A stretch of 64,000 nucleotides of DNA from Drosophila pseudoobscura (lineage: Eukaryota > Arthropoda > Insecta > Diptera > Drosophilidae), in NCBI RefSeq assembly GCF_009870125.1, contig NC_046683.1, positions 52,839,869 to 52,903,868 on the forward strand, given 5' to 3'. The position numbers and the translations under genes were made by a program. The number at the start of each line of letters is the position of its first letter. Position 1 is the first letter of the stretch. Shown one piece after another: positions 44,641 to 58,909 of this stretch. The notes beneath the pieces were generated by a model that did not search any database, was not told the DNA's origin, and saw only the letters and a program-made list of their open reading frames with translations.

Positions 44641-47600
44641 AATTCTGAAGTCAGACGGAGACCAGGACCAAGACCAAGACCAAGACCAAGACCAAGATAA
44701 ATGCTAATAGATATACATTTATGAGGCTGAAGGCGGGGACGGGGCGCAGGCGATGGCGATGGCGACCGTTTCCAGGACGCTGGGCAAATGTTGTGCATAG
44801 CTGAGGAAGGCGGTTGGTGCTTCGGTCATTTATCATTTCGGACAACAGGCGGCGGCAACAACAACAAAAACAACAACAACAACAACAACAATTACCACGA
44901 ATATAAGTGACAATTTTCATACATTTCCATGGGCCACACGGCGTATGAGCGATGACGACAATTTTGGCGAGCTCTAGAAGAGGATTACCAGCGATGACGA
45001 GGACGAGGACGAGGAGCCAGTTCCGTGTCCAACAAATCGATAAGTGTTCGAGTCTTCTGCGGGGACGCACAAAAACTTGTTCCGGAGTCCAGAGTCCCCG
45101 CCTCCGCCTCCGCCTCCGCCATAAAGACATCGGCTTGGACACTTGGAGCTGCTGCCGCCCGTATACTCGTATGAGCCGGTATTATGCGTCGAAAATGTGC
45201 AGCTGCCAACTGAATAAAGCCCTGGCCCACCCAGACCCGCACTCCCGCCCACATAAAGAACCAGCCAGGGACAGGGACAGAGGCAGGGCCAGGGATGGGA
45301 CTTCCGGTGGGAGAGCAGCAGAACCTCCTCCTCCTCCTCTTCCTCCTCGACTGCATGCAAGAAGTCGAGCAAAAAGAGCGAAGAGCAACGGGCCAACGGG
45401 CCAACGAGGCACACACTCGGGCGACCGGCATTTATGTAAATTACAAATTATTTCGGCTGTAAAAATTCAGAGGGAAATTGTTTTTGGCAACCGGCAAGGC
45501 AGCAGGGCAGCACGAGAGCCACAAAAACAAGAGCCAGCCACACTGCCACTGCCACACATTCATGGCAATGGCAATGGCAGTGGCAGTGGCAGTGGCAATG
45601 GGCAATGGGGAGAAACATTTGCTTTTTTAACTACATTGGCTGTTAAGCAGATATAGTAGATAGTTATTGTTATTATTTCGGGGGCCCGGGCCTCGACGAC
45701 TATGTGGCAGGAGCAGAAGCAGAAGCAGCACCAGAAACGGAAGAGCGGAATGCAATGCAGCGCCGGAGATATGCAAGAACGGAGCTGGAACCCGGGAAGC
45801 CGGGAGCCCGGGAACCCGGGAACCGTCGAAGCAGTCAGCAAGCCGGAAGCAATGAAGCTGCGGGTGGGAGCCGAACCCGGACCCCATCGAAGGGGTAGGC
45901 TTCTTCCCTTCCACCTCAGAGATGGATCTCACGTTGAAGCTGGAGCCCGCTCCAGCCATCATCGGAAATGGTTCAATCCAATCCAAAGGCTGGGCCTGTG
46001 CGGCGACTGCATTGGTGCATAGATTATGCAGTTGGCTTCAGTTTATGATTGGCAAATCCAATATACGCTGTGCACTTTGGCAGGCAGGCAGCAAGGCAGG
46101 CAGATTGGCAGCACAGACCGCAGCGACTGCAATTTCGACAGCCCATCCCCAGTCCCCCAGTCCCCATCACCCGGATCCTGGCCCAAAGATGGCCTCCGCC
46201 TGGCCTCCGCCTGGCTGCCACTTTATGCCACTTGCACGCATATTTCGCTTGGCTTGGCTGACACACACACACACACATCGGGACACACACATGGGCACAG
46301 ACACAAGATGGCGGCGCGCCCGTTTCCGGCTGATGGGGCAATGGCGTGATTATCGGCAGACGGGCAGCAGCGAAGGGCAAAACCGCAGCGACAAAAAATG
46401 ATTGTGTGTCGAACCAATAGCCGGTTGCAGGTCGAATGCGGTATGCTCTACATGTGGCCCAGGCCCAGGCCCCTCGGCGAGACGAGACGGCTCTCCCACC
46501 TGGCCAAGGATCGGTGCCACTCGTTTTCGGTAAGGGCATGGAATAGGCCCCTCTCATCCTCAGTGTCGCCGTGATGGAGAAGGCAGCCGGGCAAAACTGC
46601 TGCCGCAGCAGTAAGCTGCAAAATAAGCCAAAAATATGCGTTATCAAGCTGGGCCAATAAAAAAAAACACACACACACACTGCCACACACACATGCACAT
46701 GCGGACGGACACAAAGGCAGACACACACACTCGAGCCGGGCGCACAGCTGGAGAAACAGCGATGCTGCACCGTGGTGCCACACCATCATCTGCTCGGGCG
46801 CAGGCTTGGAAGGATATACACTCTCAGATAGCTGGTAATTGTACTACCAAGAGGCAGGGCCTTTGGGCTGGCGATCTACTTATATACAAGGCCTTATAGG
46901 CCTTTTTAGACCTGGTTCTTGCAAGGAGTCTAAAGGAGTCTCCATCTGGGAGACTGGGAGACCATCTGAATAGTCACCATCTGGGCCATAGCTATCCATC
47001 GTGCCTGCTCTTTGGCGCTTCTTTCTGGGAATAGTCTTGGATCGTTCCTGTTGCTCTTTCCATGGCTTCTGCCCCACTGTGCGGGACTGGTGTGTGTAAG
47101 TGGACCACTTGCAATGGAACCGCTGCTGCTGCTTCTACTGCTGCTGTTGGCCGTCGCCAATTTTGCATTACTTTGCATAACCAGACCGAGAGGGTCTCCA
47201 GCTGTGCGGATGCGAAGGGGGGCAGAGGGGCAGGAGACCGGGAATGGCTGCCGCTGTGTCTAGTGTCTAGAAAATGGAGTTTTGCCGCTGCGCCTCTATT
47301 TAACCATAAACTGTTCTTTCATGGTCATTATGGAGGCTTCCTCCTCGGGACCCTGGATCGCACATTATTCTTATTTATCTATGGCGCAGCAGCAGCAGCA
47401 ACAGCAGCACCATCACATGAGTGGTTCAGAGTGGAGACCAGGAAGGGAAGATTAACCTTTCCATAAATAACACGCAGCAAGTTTACTTTACTTTTCTGAG
47501 GGCTCTGCAATGCCCTCCCGAAGGGTCGAAGGGAAGGCCTGGGAGTTTCGAGAGTTAAACGAAACCAATAATCGGGAGGGAGCTGGCTTTCCTTTGATTC

Positions 47601-50600
47601 AGCGAAAGAAAGAGTTAACCCGTAAGGAAGTACTGTCTGTGCGGATTGGATCGCGTTGGGGATGGGGGTGGGGTGGGGATGGGGTTTGGGGTGAAATCAA
47701 TCAGCGGAATCGGTGGAGAGTCCTTCCGCATGTTTCTCTCTGATTATTACGCTCATTAAATGGGAAAACATTCCACATTCCAGCTCACATTATCCTGTGC
47801 CCGCACTACGAGTGCACCTCAGTTTTCCCCCCATCCCCCCATTCCCCCCCTTCGGCCAGGATTTGTTATTATTTTTGTGCTTCGGTGCCTTTTCACAGTT
47901 CGACGGAAACGAATACAGGACGGAGTACGGCGGGGGCCGCGGGCCGGGGGGACTCACGTGGGGTAAAAGTCATGGCCCACCCCCCACCCCCCACTGCTGC
48001 TCAATCCGTTGAAATCTTTTCAAGTCCCCGGCAAACCCCGAGAAAACGCGCGAAATTCATTTGTTAACCCGGAAAGGATGACGACGACGACGACGACTAC
48101 GACGAAGCTGTCTGTCACTCCGTCTCCGACGCCGTCACCGTCTCCATCTCCATCTCCATCTCCGTCTCCGTCCTTTGCTGTTGCCTAATCCACTGCAGTC
48201 GCGACCCGAGCCCCAGAGGACCCCCACAGGACCCCGGTGTGACAGTGTTTGCTTTCACAGGAAATGATTGATGAAGGTATCGGCTGTTGGGCGGAGTGTG
48301 CTGGAGGGCTGTGGGGCGGAGTGTGCTGGAGGACTGTGGGGCGGAGTGTGCTGGTGCGTGCTCCCCGAAAGAAAAGCCATTTAAATGCATTAAAGTGAAC
48401 TTTTTGAGGCTTTAATTTGACGCTCGCCGCTAACAAGGATATCAATCATGCAAGATGACTAATTCCACGCATCGATTCGAGTCCGTGCTGGACATCCTGG
48501 CCATCCTGGCCATCGTCCTCAAGTGTTGCAAGTCTAAAGTGTCTCCAGGTCGCCGTGTCCCCGGGTAGGGGACTTCATTTTGTTCATGGGTTTTAAGGGT
48601 CTGTACCTGGGACCTTTTAATGACCTCGTAAAGCAGTGGTGCCTCCCCCCGCCTCCCTCCGCCACAACCTGTTGGTCCTGTTCGCTCACCTTTCCGTATT
48701 TTAGTGTTTTTATGGCTAGTTACTCTCTCGTTGGAATGGTATTAACATAATTTATGTATGAACACGAAACTACTAAGCACACTTACCCTCCGACGGAGGA
48801 CTGGACGCTGCCGCATGCTGCATGCTGCAGGGCTCCGGCCAGGCGGCCAGGTGGGGGTGGGGGGGGCGGAGGTAATAAAGCAATCGTCTCCCATTTAATT
48901 GCCGCCACTCAAACAGAACAATGTGGAAACGGTGCGCCAGTGCTGCCAAGGCGGAGGGGGCACCACTTGACCAAGTTAATGAGTTTTTCGGCTGGTGGTT
49001 GACTTTTAATTGATTCGGGATAAGGGAAAATGTGTGCGTGTGTGTGGGAAGGACTTTAAAGCTCTCGGCTCGAATTAGCTGGCGATATTAGAGACCCCCG
49101 AAAAAGAGGAATGCTATAAAGAGTCCGAAGGGACGTAAACATTTTTCGTACATTCAATTTAACGATATGCAAAATAATCATAAAACGCGCAGCGGCAAAT
49201 ATTGCAATAAAAACACGAGTGCCCCACCAAACAGAGAACAGCAAACAGCCAAAAAACACCAAAAACAGCCAACAACAACAAAATGTGTTCCAACTTCCGC
49301 TTCCGCCATTGCCATGGCCATCGACAACGGCTATGCCGTCGCCCCCCGCAGCCCCCCGCAGAGGCTACAGTGGTCATTGGGGCACCAGAGACCACGTTAG
49401 ATCTCCACAGATTTGGCATGGCCCTGCAGCGCGTTTTCCTGGGATTTTCGCTCATCCGAAAGTGATGATTGCTGCTCTCTATGGCTACTCTGCGGTCAGT
49501 CTGTTCCACTGTGCCGGGGCCGTGGTCGGGGTATGACCATGCTGGTATTTTTATATGTACAAACCCGTTAAAATTTAGCGTACACGCCATGCCCCCCATG
49601 CCCCATGCCCACTCGAAGGCCCCACTGAGCACACACACACACACACAGGCCCGGCACAGACACAGACACAGACACAGTCATAATCGTAAACTAGTGATGG
49701 CGACCGCGACATTTTATAGCTAGACCTGTGCCTGTGCCTGTGCCCGTGCCTGTGGCTGTGTGGATAGCGGCTAATACCCGTCCCACGATGCACAGTGGGG
49801 GTTGTGGGCCCTGGGCCGTGGGCCGTGGGCCCTGGGCATAAATTAAAGCGCCGTTAAGCATAAGCTCGCCCAATTACCAAAGTATCCTTAGCCATTATAT
49901 TTACGGATTTATTATAGTGTTGACTGCCATTTCGAGTCGCTGCACCACCCCGCAACCCACCATCACCGCCCCACCGCCACCGCCACCACCCCACGCCCAT
50001 TCCTCCATGCATGCATGGAGCCTTTATCGCTCCTTTTGTCATTTGTCATGTTAATTTAACGATTTTCGTTTTTTCCTTTTTCCGTTTTCCACCTCTTTCC
50101 CGCACCACCCGCACCCACGGCCATCCTCGTTTCGGTTTTTATGCTCTAATGACAATGCCAGGTCGGATCGCCCGACTGGGGCTGGGGCTGTGGCTGTGGC
50201 TGGGGGTCTGGGTGTTGCTGCTCGTCGCAGAATGCACGGCACGGCCAATAAGTATGCTATATAAATTATGCCCGGTGCGTGTGCCAGTGTGTGTGTGTGT
50301 GTGTGTGTGCTGGCCGGAAGTACACACCGCAGCGGCGGAGCTGTCACCCGTTCGGGGTGACCACGCGGGAAAGATACTTATCGTAGACCACGTAGCAGAG
50401 TTGTCCCCGCAGAAATTTAAAGCAAAAAACAACTAATGACCGGCCCTGAGCCGCTGTGCTGAGAGGGAGGGCCTGAGTTATGCACGGGGGCGTGCCAGTT
50501 GTACACCTCCTACCCCCCCTTGTTTGCCCTGCCAGTGGCCAGTGGCCAGTGGCCAGTGCTTGAAGATTGTTTCGTCCGATTGGGCCAATCAACAGATAAT

Positions 50601-53600
50601 ACGCCATCGAAAAGGGATGTTCATCGACTATGGAATCAAGATAACCCAGAAAAAAGATGGGATAGTTCGGTATTCAGTTTTCCCTTGGAAGTGCTCACTC
50701 TTCGCGAGTGCCGTGAGTGCCCCCTGGCGGCGGGAAGCGGGATGTAACGGTCGGTCTTGGTGGGAGAAGAGCGAGAGAGAGAGCGACAGAGAGCGAGATG
50801 TAGCAGATCCAGATTCAGTTGTTAGCGGAGGCTCCGCGTGCACTGCGTAGGAAGAGGAGATGCTACTAATTTCGATTCGAGATTCCTTCCAACGTCATTA
50901 TCAGCGACAGCAACGTCGTCATCGTCGTTTCGTGTTGCTGTCTTCGACGACTGCCGTGTGTTCGTTTAATTAATGCGAAATCTAATTGAAGAACTGATAC
51001 GCGGACTGCGCCTCTTGGCTGCCATGTCTGCCTCGTCTGCCTCGTCTGCCTTGTCTGCCATAGTTGTGCGTGTGTCGGTTGCCGGAGTACGAGTATCTAC
51101 GGTGTTAATTGAAATTTAATCTAGCCAACACGAACCGAGACTGAGAGAGGGAGAGAGAGAGGGACGGTGACGGTGACTGGGATGGAGTTGGAGCTGCGAT
51201 GTGATCAGAATGGGAATGGCAAACGGCCATGAAAATGGGAATGGGAATGCGGGCACGGGCACGGGCACGGGAACGGGAACGGGAATGACAGTAGCTCTCG
51301 GGATGTACGAGTAGTCGTATTTATTGGCGGCACAGATTAGAAACATTTTGTGCGACTAAATAGCTTGGGTATCTCATGGATACGGATGTGCACGGCAGCA
51401 GCTTTCCCTTCTCTGACAGACAGCAGCTTCCCAGCACTGGCACTGGCACTGGCACCGACACTGGCATCGGCATCGGCATCGGCACCGAGAACACAGTGCA
51501 GAGACGCGTATCTCTTGACTGCTGATGTTCGCTATCTGCGCCTCAGTATCTATCACCCGTTTGGAGCTCTACTCTGCTCCTCCTCCCGGTCTCAGATCTG
51601 CCCAGGTCTACTCGGATCTGGTCTGGGGTCTGTGCTCTGGTCAGTGGTGTGTATCTGCTGCTGCTGCTGCTGGGCTCCAGCTCTCGCTCTCGCGCTCGCC
51701 TTAAATCAATTGCCTGGCCGTGCCATTAATTTCTCAAAGTAAGTATCTCTTTGCCTGCCTGCCTGCCTGCCTGCCTGGGCTCGAGCCGATTGGCGTTTCA
51801 TGTGGTCGCCGTTGCCGTTGCCATTGCCGTTGTCGACGTCCTGTTCGCCAGCGTCCCCGTTGTCGGCGAGTCTTTAATTTATTTTGTCTCCTCATGCGAC
51901 TTGCGACTTGGCCACAGAGTCGCCACCAGAGTCGGCCAACAATGTCGGCTTGTTGCATTTCTTTAATTTATTTGAGCCGCGACCCATTCGGTGCACTTTG
52001 AGGGGGGGGACTCAAGGGGGGGGATTCGGGGTCTGGAGCAATCGATCAGAAGGAGAGGCTTTGAGAGGGATGCTTCCACTGTACTTTGAAGCACTTTAAA
52101 ATATTATCCATGTGTCCCAGATTATCTTTTATCCGTACATCTCTTATTATTTTGGGTATTATCGCTTTATATACATATCTAGCCACTCCATTCCCTCCCT
52201 CACTGCCTCCCCTTCACTCCCCACTCCCCTCCACTCCCCTCCACTTAAATCAAAGGCAGAAGCAGAAGCTGAAGCTGAGTAAGCACAATGACATCGTTCG
52301 CTTTTCCATTTGGTCGCCGCTGACTTTGTGGCCGGCTCTCTCCGTTAATATGTGTGCGATTTCGATGGCAGCAGCCTCCAATTTATTTCATTCGTTTCAA
52401 ATGATTGTAGCGGCTCCAGACTCTCCTCGGGGCGGGGGGCATCGACGCACTCAGCGTGTGATTCTTTATGCTGACCCAATGCCCAGTTCTATGGCTGGGA
52501 TGGGATGGGATGGGATGGGATGCATGGGCCACTTTCCGCTGAGCTGCAGTTTCTGGCTGGAGCAAAGGAGCTGGAGCTGGAGCTGATGCTGGGGCTGGAG
52601 CTGGAGCTGCTGCCTCATGCTGGAGCTGTGTGGCAATCATAATAATAATTTTGCAAGTGCTGGCTGGCTTTCCGGCAGCTGGAACAGTCAGTGTATGGCC
52701 AGTGTATGGCTCTGTGCTGTCATTCCATTATTATTATTCCGCTTCAACATTTTCTCTCTCTTCCTCTCTCTCTCTCTCTCTGGTTTTCTTTGATTTCATT
52801 TCGCTTGCCTTTTCTCAGCCATGGCCATAAATGGTTCGTAAAATTTTATATACTCATCCATAAAGGAAACCGTTTGCTCCACTTTCCGCTGGCGCACAGT
52901 CCCCTCCCCTCCCCAATACGAATTCGAAATAGTTCCAGCAAATAGATGCAGTATGCTCGCAGGGATCCCCCTCGCAGGGGGTTTCCTTGTGGAAACCAGA
53001 AGAAACCATTTCCGACTCCATTCCGTTCGTGGAGGCATTCCCAACATTTGGGGGGGGGCGGGGGATTGGAAGTCGCTTTCTTTGTTCGTTGATCCTTTTC
53101 TGATTGATGCTCCTGTGCCCCGTGGCCGCCGCGAGCCTCGATTGACGACTGAGGCCCCAACACTTGCTCCCGAAAAGCGACTCGCAGTCGTATCTTCCGC
53201 GTTGCCAATACCAAACGGTGGCTTATGTAAGCCGCAGCAACACCAGCCCCAACCCCAAGCCCCAATCCCAATCCCAGCTTGCCACAAAGCAGTGGCCTGG
53301 CCGAATCGCTGCTTACGTGACCGAACGGCCGATTCAAATCCTAGGCGCAGCTCCAAAAAGTTACCGGTGCATGGTGGCTGGTCCCCCCCCCCCCCCCCTC
53401 TCCACCCTCCCCACCCCTTGCGAGTATTATCAGCTCGTACTTGTTCGGGGTTCGCTGGCCGTTCATGAACTACAAAAGCCGCTGGCTGCAATTCGTTTCG
53501 CTTTGCATTGCATTGCATTGCAATTGCCAGTGTCCCAGTAGCCAGTAGCCAGTGGCCAGTAGCCAGTGGCCAGTGCCTCTGTGGCACCCCACCCCACCGT

Positions 53601-56481
53601 CAGTGGCAGGGGCAGGGGCAGGGGCTGTCCACTTTGAGTATCTGTTGGATCCAAAGCCGAAAACGTGTGCGTTTTGCATTGTATCTCTGGCACATGGTGT
53701 CACAGGGAAGCCAATCCCCCGAGAGGGACTCCGCCAACAACGCGACAAAAAGACACAACGAGCTCCACAGCAAAGCGGTGGGCCTTCTGTTCTGATAAAT
53801 GGGTGCAGTGCTCTTATTTATGCGTCTTGTGTGCGCCCATGCCGAAATAATTATCCGCATTGCATGCCCAGATAGGTCTTCGCCATAGACAGAATTTGGG
53901 TCCACAATGGGAGGTATTCTTCCATGTTCTATGCCCCACACTGGACACTGATCTGTGATCTGTTCGGGGGGACTATCCCCCCCCCGATAGACGGTGAATC
54001 TGTCGGTGGGGAGACGAAGATACACCAGATACAGAAAAGTGTGTGGAGAGGCATGGTGGGGTTCATGCATCGAAAGCGCTTACTCATCATTATCAGGCAT
54101 CAGCAATCAGCTGATTTGGCGCAACAAACACGACCATTACCATTACGCTGGCGATTAACCCCGCCACACAAACCAGTGCCAGTGCCAGTGGCAGTGCCGG
54201 AGCCAGCAACTGGGCCAGAGCCAGAGCTAGAGCTCTCTGCAAAAGCAGCTGGAAGATCATGCGATCATGATTACCAAACCAAGCCAAGCCAAGCCAGGCA
54301 GCCAGCCAGCCAGTCAGCCGAGCGGACAGACCGGGCCAGACCAAGGCAAGACAAGACAAACCTGCTGCCTGCCTGCCTGCCTGCCTGCCAGATAGTCAGC
54401 CAGTCGGCCAGTCAGACAGCCAGTCATTTGGGCGCTTGGCAACAAACACAGCCCAGCTCGAAAGACAGTACAAGACACTTCAATTCGGATTCGTGTAATA
54501 GACAAAATTGAGGGAACCTCGAACCGAACCGAACCGAGCCACAGAAGCCCCTCCGCCCCACCGCCCCACCGCCCCACCGCCCCAAAGGTGCCACAACGAA
54601 CAGCAGATGCCCTTTCCGCCGGAGAAGCGGGGGAGAAGTGGGCGTGATGTGCTCTCTCCGTACAGTATCCACTCCACTCGTATCGTGGCCCAGCAACGGG
54701 TTGGGGCCATAGATAGGGCATCCAATCGCCGGTGGCGGCCGGGCCGTGCCACACTATGGGAGCCGGTGTAACGGTTTCGTGAAAAATCAAGTTGGGCGAC
54801 TTGCAAAAGTGTCTTCATAAATCAGTCAACGCTCTCGGTACCAGCGTCAGCTGTCAAGCGGAGATCGCTCTGAGCTCTGCTGCGGTCCGCTTGGGTTCAG
54901 CGGTAATTATCCATCCCCTCTCCCTCTCTCACTCCCTCTCCCACTCCCTCTCTGTCTCTCTGGCTATATGTGTGTCATTATGCGGGTACTCTCGACATGA
55001 CATGACACAAGCGACAACAACAGCTCTGCCCAGGGTAAGAGTTTGTTGGCCCTCAAAAGCGACTTTTACCCAGCTGAGGTAGGCTAGGGCCAGGGGGGGG
55101 CTTGGGGGGCATGGAGGCAGAGACATTTGGATGGGTTCGGTTCGGTTCGGTTCGGCAGAGCCATAGCCATAGCCATAGCCAGGCTATGGTTGGAGTTGGA
55201 GCTGAAGTTGGGCTTTGGTTTCGTCTGGGATCGTCTGGGATCGCCAGTCAGTCAGCTGCTGAGTCAGCTGTTATAATTGTTGGTAAGGCGGAAAGGGGTT
55301 TTTGCAAGAGAAACATTTATGGAAAATTTCCACTCCACTCCACTCCACTCTACTCCCGTTCTTCAGTAGAGCATACAAATAACGAGTGTAAAGTCCAACA
55401 GGCAAACATTTTGGGCAAACAAATGTATGCGGAGGAGGAGGAGGAGCAGCAAAAGCTACCTACTAGGTAAAGGCATCAACAGAACCACATCTGGCAGGAG
55501 GATCTCCGAGGCATCGTTCTATAGTCTAGAGCCTAGACCTGGACACAGCATCGAAATGGCCCAAAACTTGAAAGCGCATTTGTGGCCACTCGATGGAACT
55601 CGATTGCCAGTGTACACGGTTACTCGGCGGCTTCAGCTTCAGCTTCAATTGAACGCATTTAATTAGTTTGTGATTAATTTATGCGGCATCGACATCGACA
55701 TCGGAGCTGTCATTGCAATGCATTTCATAGAGCACATTCGAGCAGATCGGCGACACGTAGACACCTAATTGAACCATCCATCTCCTTGGCCAATGCCTGC
55801 AAGAGATGCCCCCCCCCCCCCCCCCATCCTGTTGGTAGAGCAGGCCAGTGGCGACTCGCAACAATTAATTCAATTAACGCACCCCGGACGCCTTCCAATC
55901 GGCGTTGTGAGCTGTTCTGTTCAATTGTTTAAAAAACACACAGCTGACAAAGTAAGAGAGCGCCCATCTTACAACACCCCACCCCGACCCACCCCACCCC
56001 ATTCTTTCAGCCCGATGACACTGTGGGGCTTCCGCTTCTGTTTCAGCGTCGGCGTCATCGTCGTCGTCGTCGTCGGCTTCGGCTTCCCGGCGAAAATCTA
56101 CTGAATGCGTTTCTATGATTAACTTTCGTTGATGAAATATTTTCGTCTCGGCTGTCGGCACTTGTACAATGCCTTCGCTCTCTCGTGGGGCTTCTGTTCG
56201 TCGCCGGGAATGGAATCCATTCCGTTCCATTTACCAATTTTGGTATGTCGTGGCTGTCGCTTCGCTTGCTTTTGGGGGGCCTCAAGGCTCAAGGCTCAAG
56301 CCTCAAGCCTCAAGCCTCAAACCATCCATGGCACGAATCCATCACGAATCCATCACGAATCCATCGAGTCCATGAATATTTGCCTTAATTCGAGAAATAC
56401 GAGTTATCCTTGTGTGTCCTCACACTTTATTAAACGAAAGGTGCACAACTATTAGCACATTTTCGAAGGGGTATTAAATAT
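44641..56481. other. Long non-coding stretch with many microsatellites
   Basis: No gene recognised. Contents include CCAAGA repeats (44,660-44,695), CAACAA (44,870-44,890), CGAGGA and CTCCGC repeats (about 45,000-45,120), CAGCAG (47,386-47,406), a 25-bp tandem array (48,285-48,355), (GT)n (50,287-50,310), GAGA tracts with an Inr-like TCAGTT near 50,814, TGCC repeats (51,755-51,776 and 54,365-54,390), C16 at 53,383 and C17 at 55,809. A donor-like CAGG|GTAAGAG near 55,034 could end an unplaced leader exon. AAGCCTCAAGCCTC repeats lie near 56,281-56,315. Confidence 0.45.
48285..48355. repeat. 25-bp tandem array, three units
   Basis: GGCGGAGTGTGCTGG recurs at 48,290, 48,315 and 48,340 with near-identical filler between. 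Confidence 0.8.
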
Positions 56482-57510
56482 TTAATTGAGATCAATCAGT
56501 GCCATAAGTTCAGAGAGCTCCACACTGTCCACTTGCTTGAAATGCTGCAGCTTATTGTAAATCAAGGACAACCGTTCGGGATTCTCGGAGAGCATTATCA
56601 CGCACTTCAGAGTCTAAGAGATGGATTTAAGTTGATTATTTATGCTTGTATCTGTATCTGTATCTGTAAGTACACTTACCTTAAGCACTGCATCGCTGAC
56701 AGTTTGATTTTCAATGTTTTCTAGAAAGAAAGGTTGTTTGGTCTCTTCGTTGTGGTCTACTCCCAAATGATTCAGGAATTTTTTGACTGACATCGTTTTT
56801 CCGATGAACTCATCAAGATGGATTTGCTCCTTTAGTACCATGAACTGTGCCCCCTTGACAAGGTGCTCTCCAAAAAAGGGGATGTAGATTTTCGGATCAT
56901 TCGAAAATTTGAGAGCAAGGTGAAAATAGTAGCTAAGCTGACCATTGCCGGGCCCAGTGGCTTCAATTGAATAAAGGTCCATGTCCCCCTTTTCCGATTC
57001 AGCACTGAGAGTGAAGACCTTGCCACTCTGGCAAGTGACCTCACCAATGCCGCCAACAGCTCTTTTCAGGTCGGTGTCAAACAAAGATCTCAACCTCTCT
57101 GGCACTAGATATGCATTTTTAACAGCTGGATGGCGTAGATTCCGGCGAGCCCTCAGCTTATAAAGGGCTGAGGCTGTGTTTTCCCACAGTTTATTCGGAT
57201 AAATCGGGAATGGCATTGTCACCTGAATCCATGTCTGATACTTCTTCTTTTGAATATCTATGGGATATACATATTACAAAGCATATATGTATGTAAAGGA
57301 TATAAAGCATAAATGCATGTGCTTTTTTTCTCTATTATACTTACTGGTTTCCTTCAAATGGGACAGTGTCCCCTTGAAAATGGAGTTTGTATCGTGGAAT
57401 GCTTGATATATCTTCTGGGTAATTTCTTCCTCCTCCTTCAACCAAGACTCCTCTAAATTGGGTATTTTGTCTAATAGCTTATCAAACGCCTCCGCGAATT
57501 TGATCGACAT
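56482..57510 (-). CDS. Unrecognised 291-aa protein, three exons
   Basis: Minus-strand exons are 57,510-57,345, 57,257-56,680 and 56,613-56,482 (166+578+132 = 876 nt). Both introns are clean (GTAAGT..CCATAG, 87 nt; GTAAGT..TCTTAG, 66 nt) and the phases fit. The start MSIKFAEAFDKLLDKIP is the first ATG in frame; an upstream Lys-rich frame has no ATG. Residues 1-55 are a charged helix (SWLKEEEEITQKIYQAF). The middle is soluble mixed alpha/beta sequence with no TM segment or signal peptide (SGKVFTLSAESEKGD, GQLSYYFHLALKFSND, IPFFGEHLVKGAQF). The C-terminus is a helix ending SELMALIDLN. No family or catalytic motif is recognised. The helical ends suggest a subunit of a nuclear or cytoskeletal complex; that is only a guess. 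Confidence 0.8.
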
Positions 57511-58227
57511 TTCGACAATTTTCAATTTTTCTCTCTTCCGCTTTTCTTTTTTTTTCAATAAGGAATGTCTGCGGCGTCAGCTGTTCTTCAGTTCTTCAAC
57601 AATAGTATCGGAAGGTGTATCGCAAGTGAAGTTGAAACAATATCAAATAATCGATTGCCATTCCGATTGCACCTATTACAAAATTCTCGTATACAAAGAA
57701 TCCTCCCATTCGATTGGGATTAGATTCAGTTTAAGCTCAAGAGCCCCCTTTCCATTTCCCTCTCACCCCCTTTTCATTTGAGATATACCGAATCGCGAGA
57801 CATGCGCTTCGGTCACACCAAAATTATATATAATTCTCCTCTCTGCCCATCGCGAAAGGATTAACCTGTCATCCCATGTAAATTGAGATAATGCGAAATT
57901 GTTTACTAAAATACTCATACCACCCAGTCCCCTATCCACCTTAGATAGTGTACCCATCCATTGTCTCACACTCCATTCACTCCGAGCATTGCCCCGAGCA
58001 ATCGAATAATCGAGCGTCAAAATAAATGTATTCAAATTGGAACACAATTAATGTTCATAATTAAGACTTGAAAATCGGTATTTCGTTTATTTATGATGCG
58101 ATTGCAGCCCTGGGCGTGTAAGTGTGGTTATCCTACACTGAAATTTTTAGCACTCCCACTCTCCATCCCTAGATTTCGACGTCACTTGACGGAAGCTCAC
58201 CAATACCAACGCAACGAAACGAAAAAA
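57511..58227. other. Gap between the 291-aa gene and the palindrome
   Basis: About 700 bp without a gene. The first 100 bp are the presumed promoter of the minus-strand gene. No TATA box or clear Inr was found. The remainder is unremarkable. Confidence 0.5.
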
Positions 58228-58291
58228 AACCAAATTGGTAAAAATCAAGTGAAAATTGTCATAGAAAAACTATATTCTCCCCTTGCTCGGC

Positions 58292-58789
58292 TCATAATGG
58301 CGAGTGGCGTCCCTCGTGATTACTTTTGCGAGTGAAATCTTCGACCAGCAAAGGGGCATCAACAATCAAGACGTAGTCACGCTCGGTTGCGCCTCTGGGC
58401 AGCCTCCTGGGGATCTGCGGTGGGCAGCTACCGGGAGAGCATGGCCTGGGACCAAACCGGGATCGATGACGACGAAGCCAAGCCCCGGGAGGGAAGGGAA
58501 GCCAACGAACGATGCTGTTTGGGGAATACAGCCGAAATTCTTGGCGATCTGAGGCCAGGCGATGGTGTGACCAGGCTGGACTGCTCTGACAGACCCGTGG
58601 AGAGGATCTCACATGTTCTCGCACAGCGGGTCCAGCGTGCAAAGACAGTGCCTGGGACAAACAGCTATGTAAGCAACTAGGTGCTGGTGGCACCCTTGGC
58701 GCACGTGTCATCCTTTGACACTGAATGGGAGGGTATCGATGTTCATGATTGACTGTATTGACACACTGTATTGGCTGTTTCTGGATCAA
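58292..58789 (-). pseudogene. Decayed inverted copy of the 108-aa gene, left arm
   Basis: Minus-strand sequence from TGATCCAGAAACAGCC on copies exon 2 and the 3' flank of the 108-aa gene, but with frameshifts and stops relative to it. A 165-codon frame crosses the copy in a shifted phase and ends near CGAGTGGC. Its far end shares a RG-A-ERxYVLIVDAPL reading with the 3' flank of the intact gene. The two copies face each other as a nested inverted repeat inside the arm (58,228-58,800 versus 59,080-59,590). Confidence 0.65.
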
Positions 58790-58828
58790 AGAGTCACCTT
58801 GACACGCTTGGAAAATGGCTTGGCCGAG

Positions 58829-58836
58829 TATAAAAG
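58829..58836 (+). promoter_or_regulatory. TATA box of the left-arm 108-aa gene
   Basis: TATAAAAG lies 74 nt upstream of the chosen ATG (58,910), followed by a TATATATAG tract. Mirrored at 63,471-63,478 in the right arm. Confidence 0.55.
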
Positions 58837-58909
58837 TAGATATATATAGATGTAAAGCTCTTTGACAGTGTACATTTTACCACAGATGATCCTGCCGTGA
58901 TCAGATCCC

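Noticed and set aside
48285-48355. Possible CRISPR-like array
   Set aside because: Direct 25-bp tandem units without unique spacers, in an animal genome; it is a minisatellite.
52796-53587. 263-codon minus-strand frame ending in a helical-looking tail
   Set aside because: Translation is dominated by repeats (TGHW, GGGG); it starts inside simple sequence and has no splice or promoter support.
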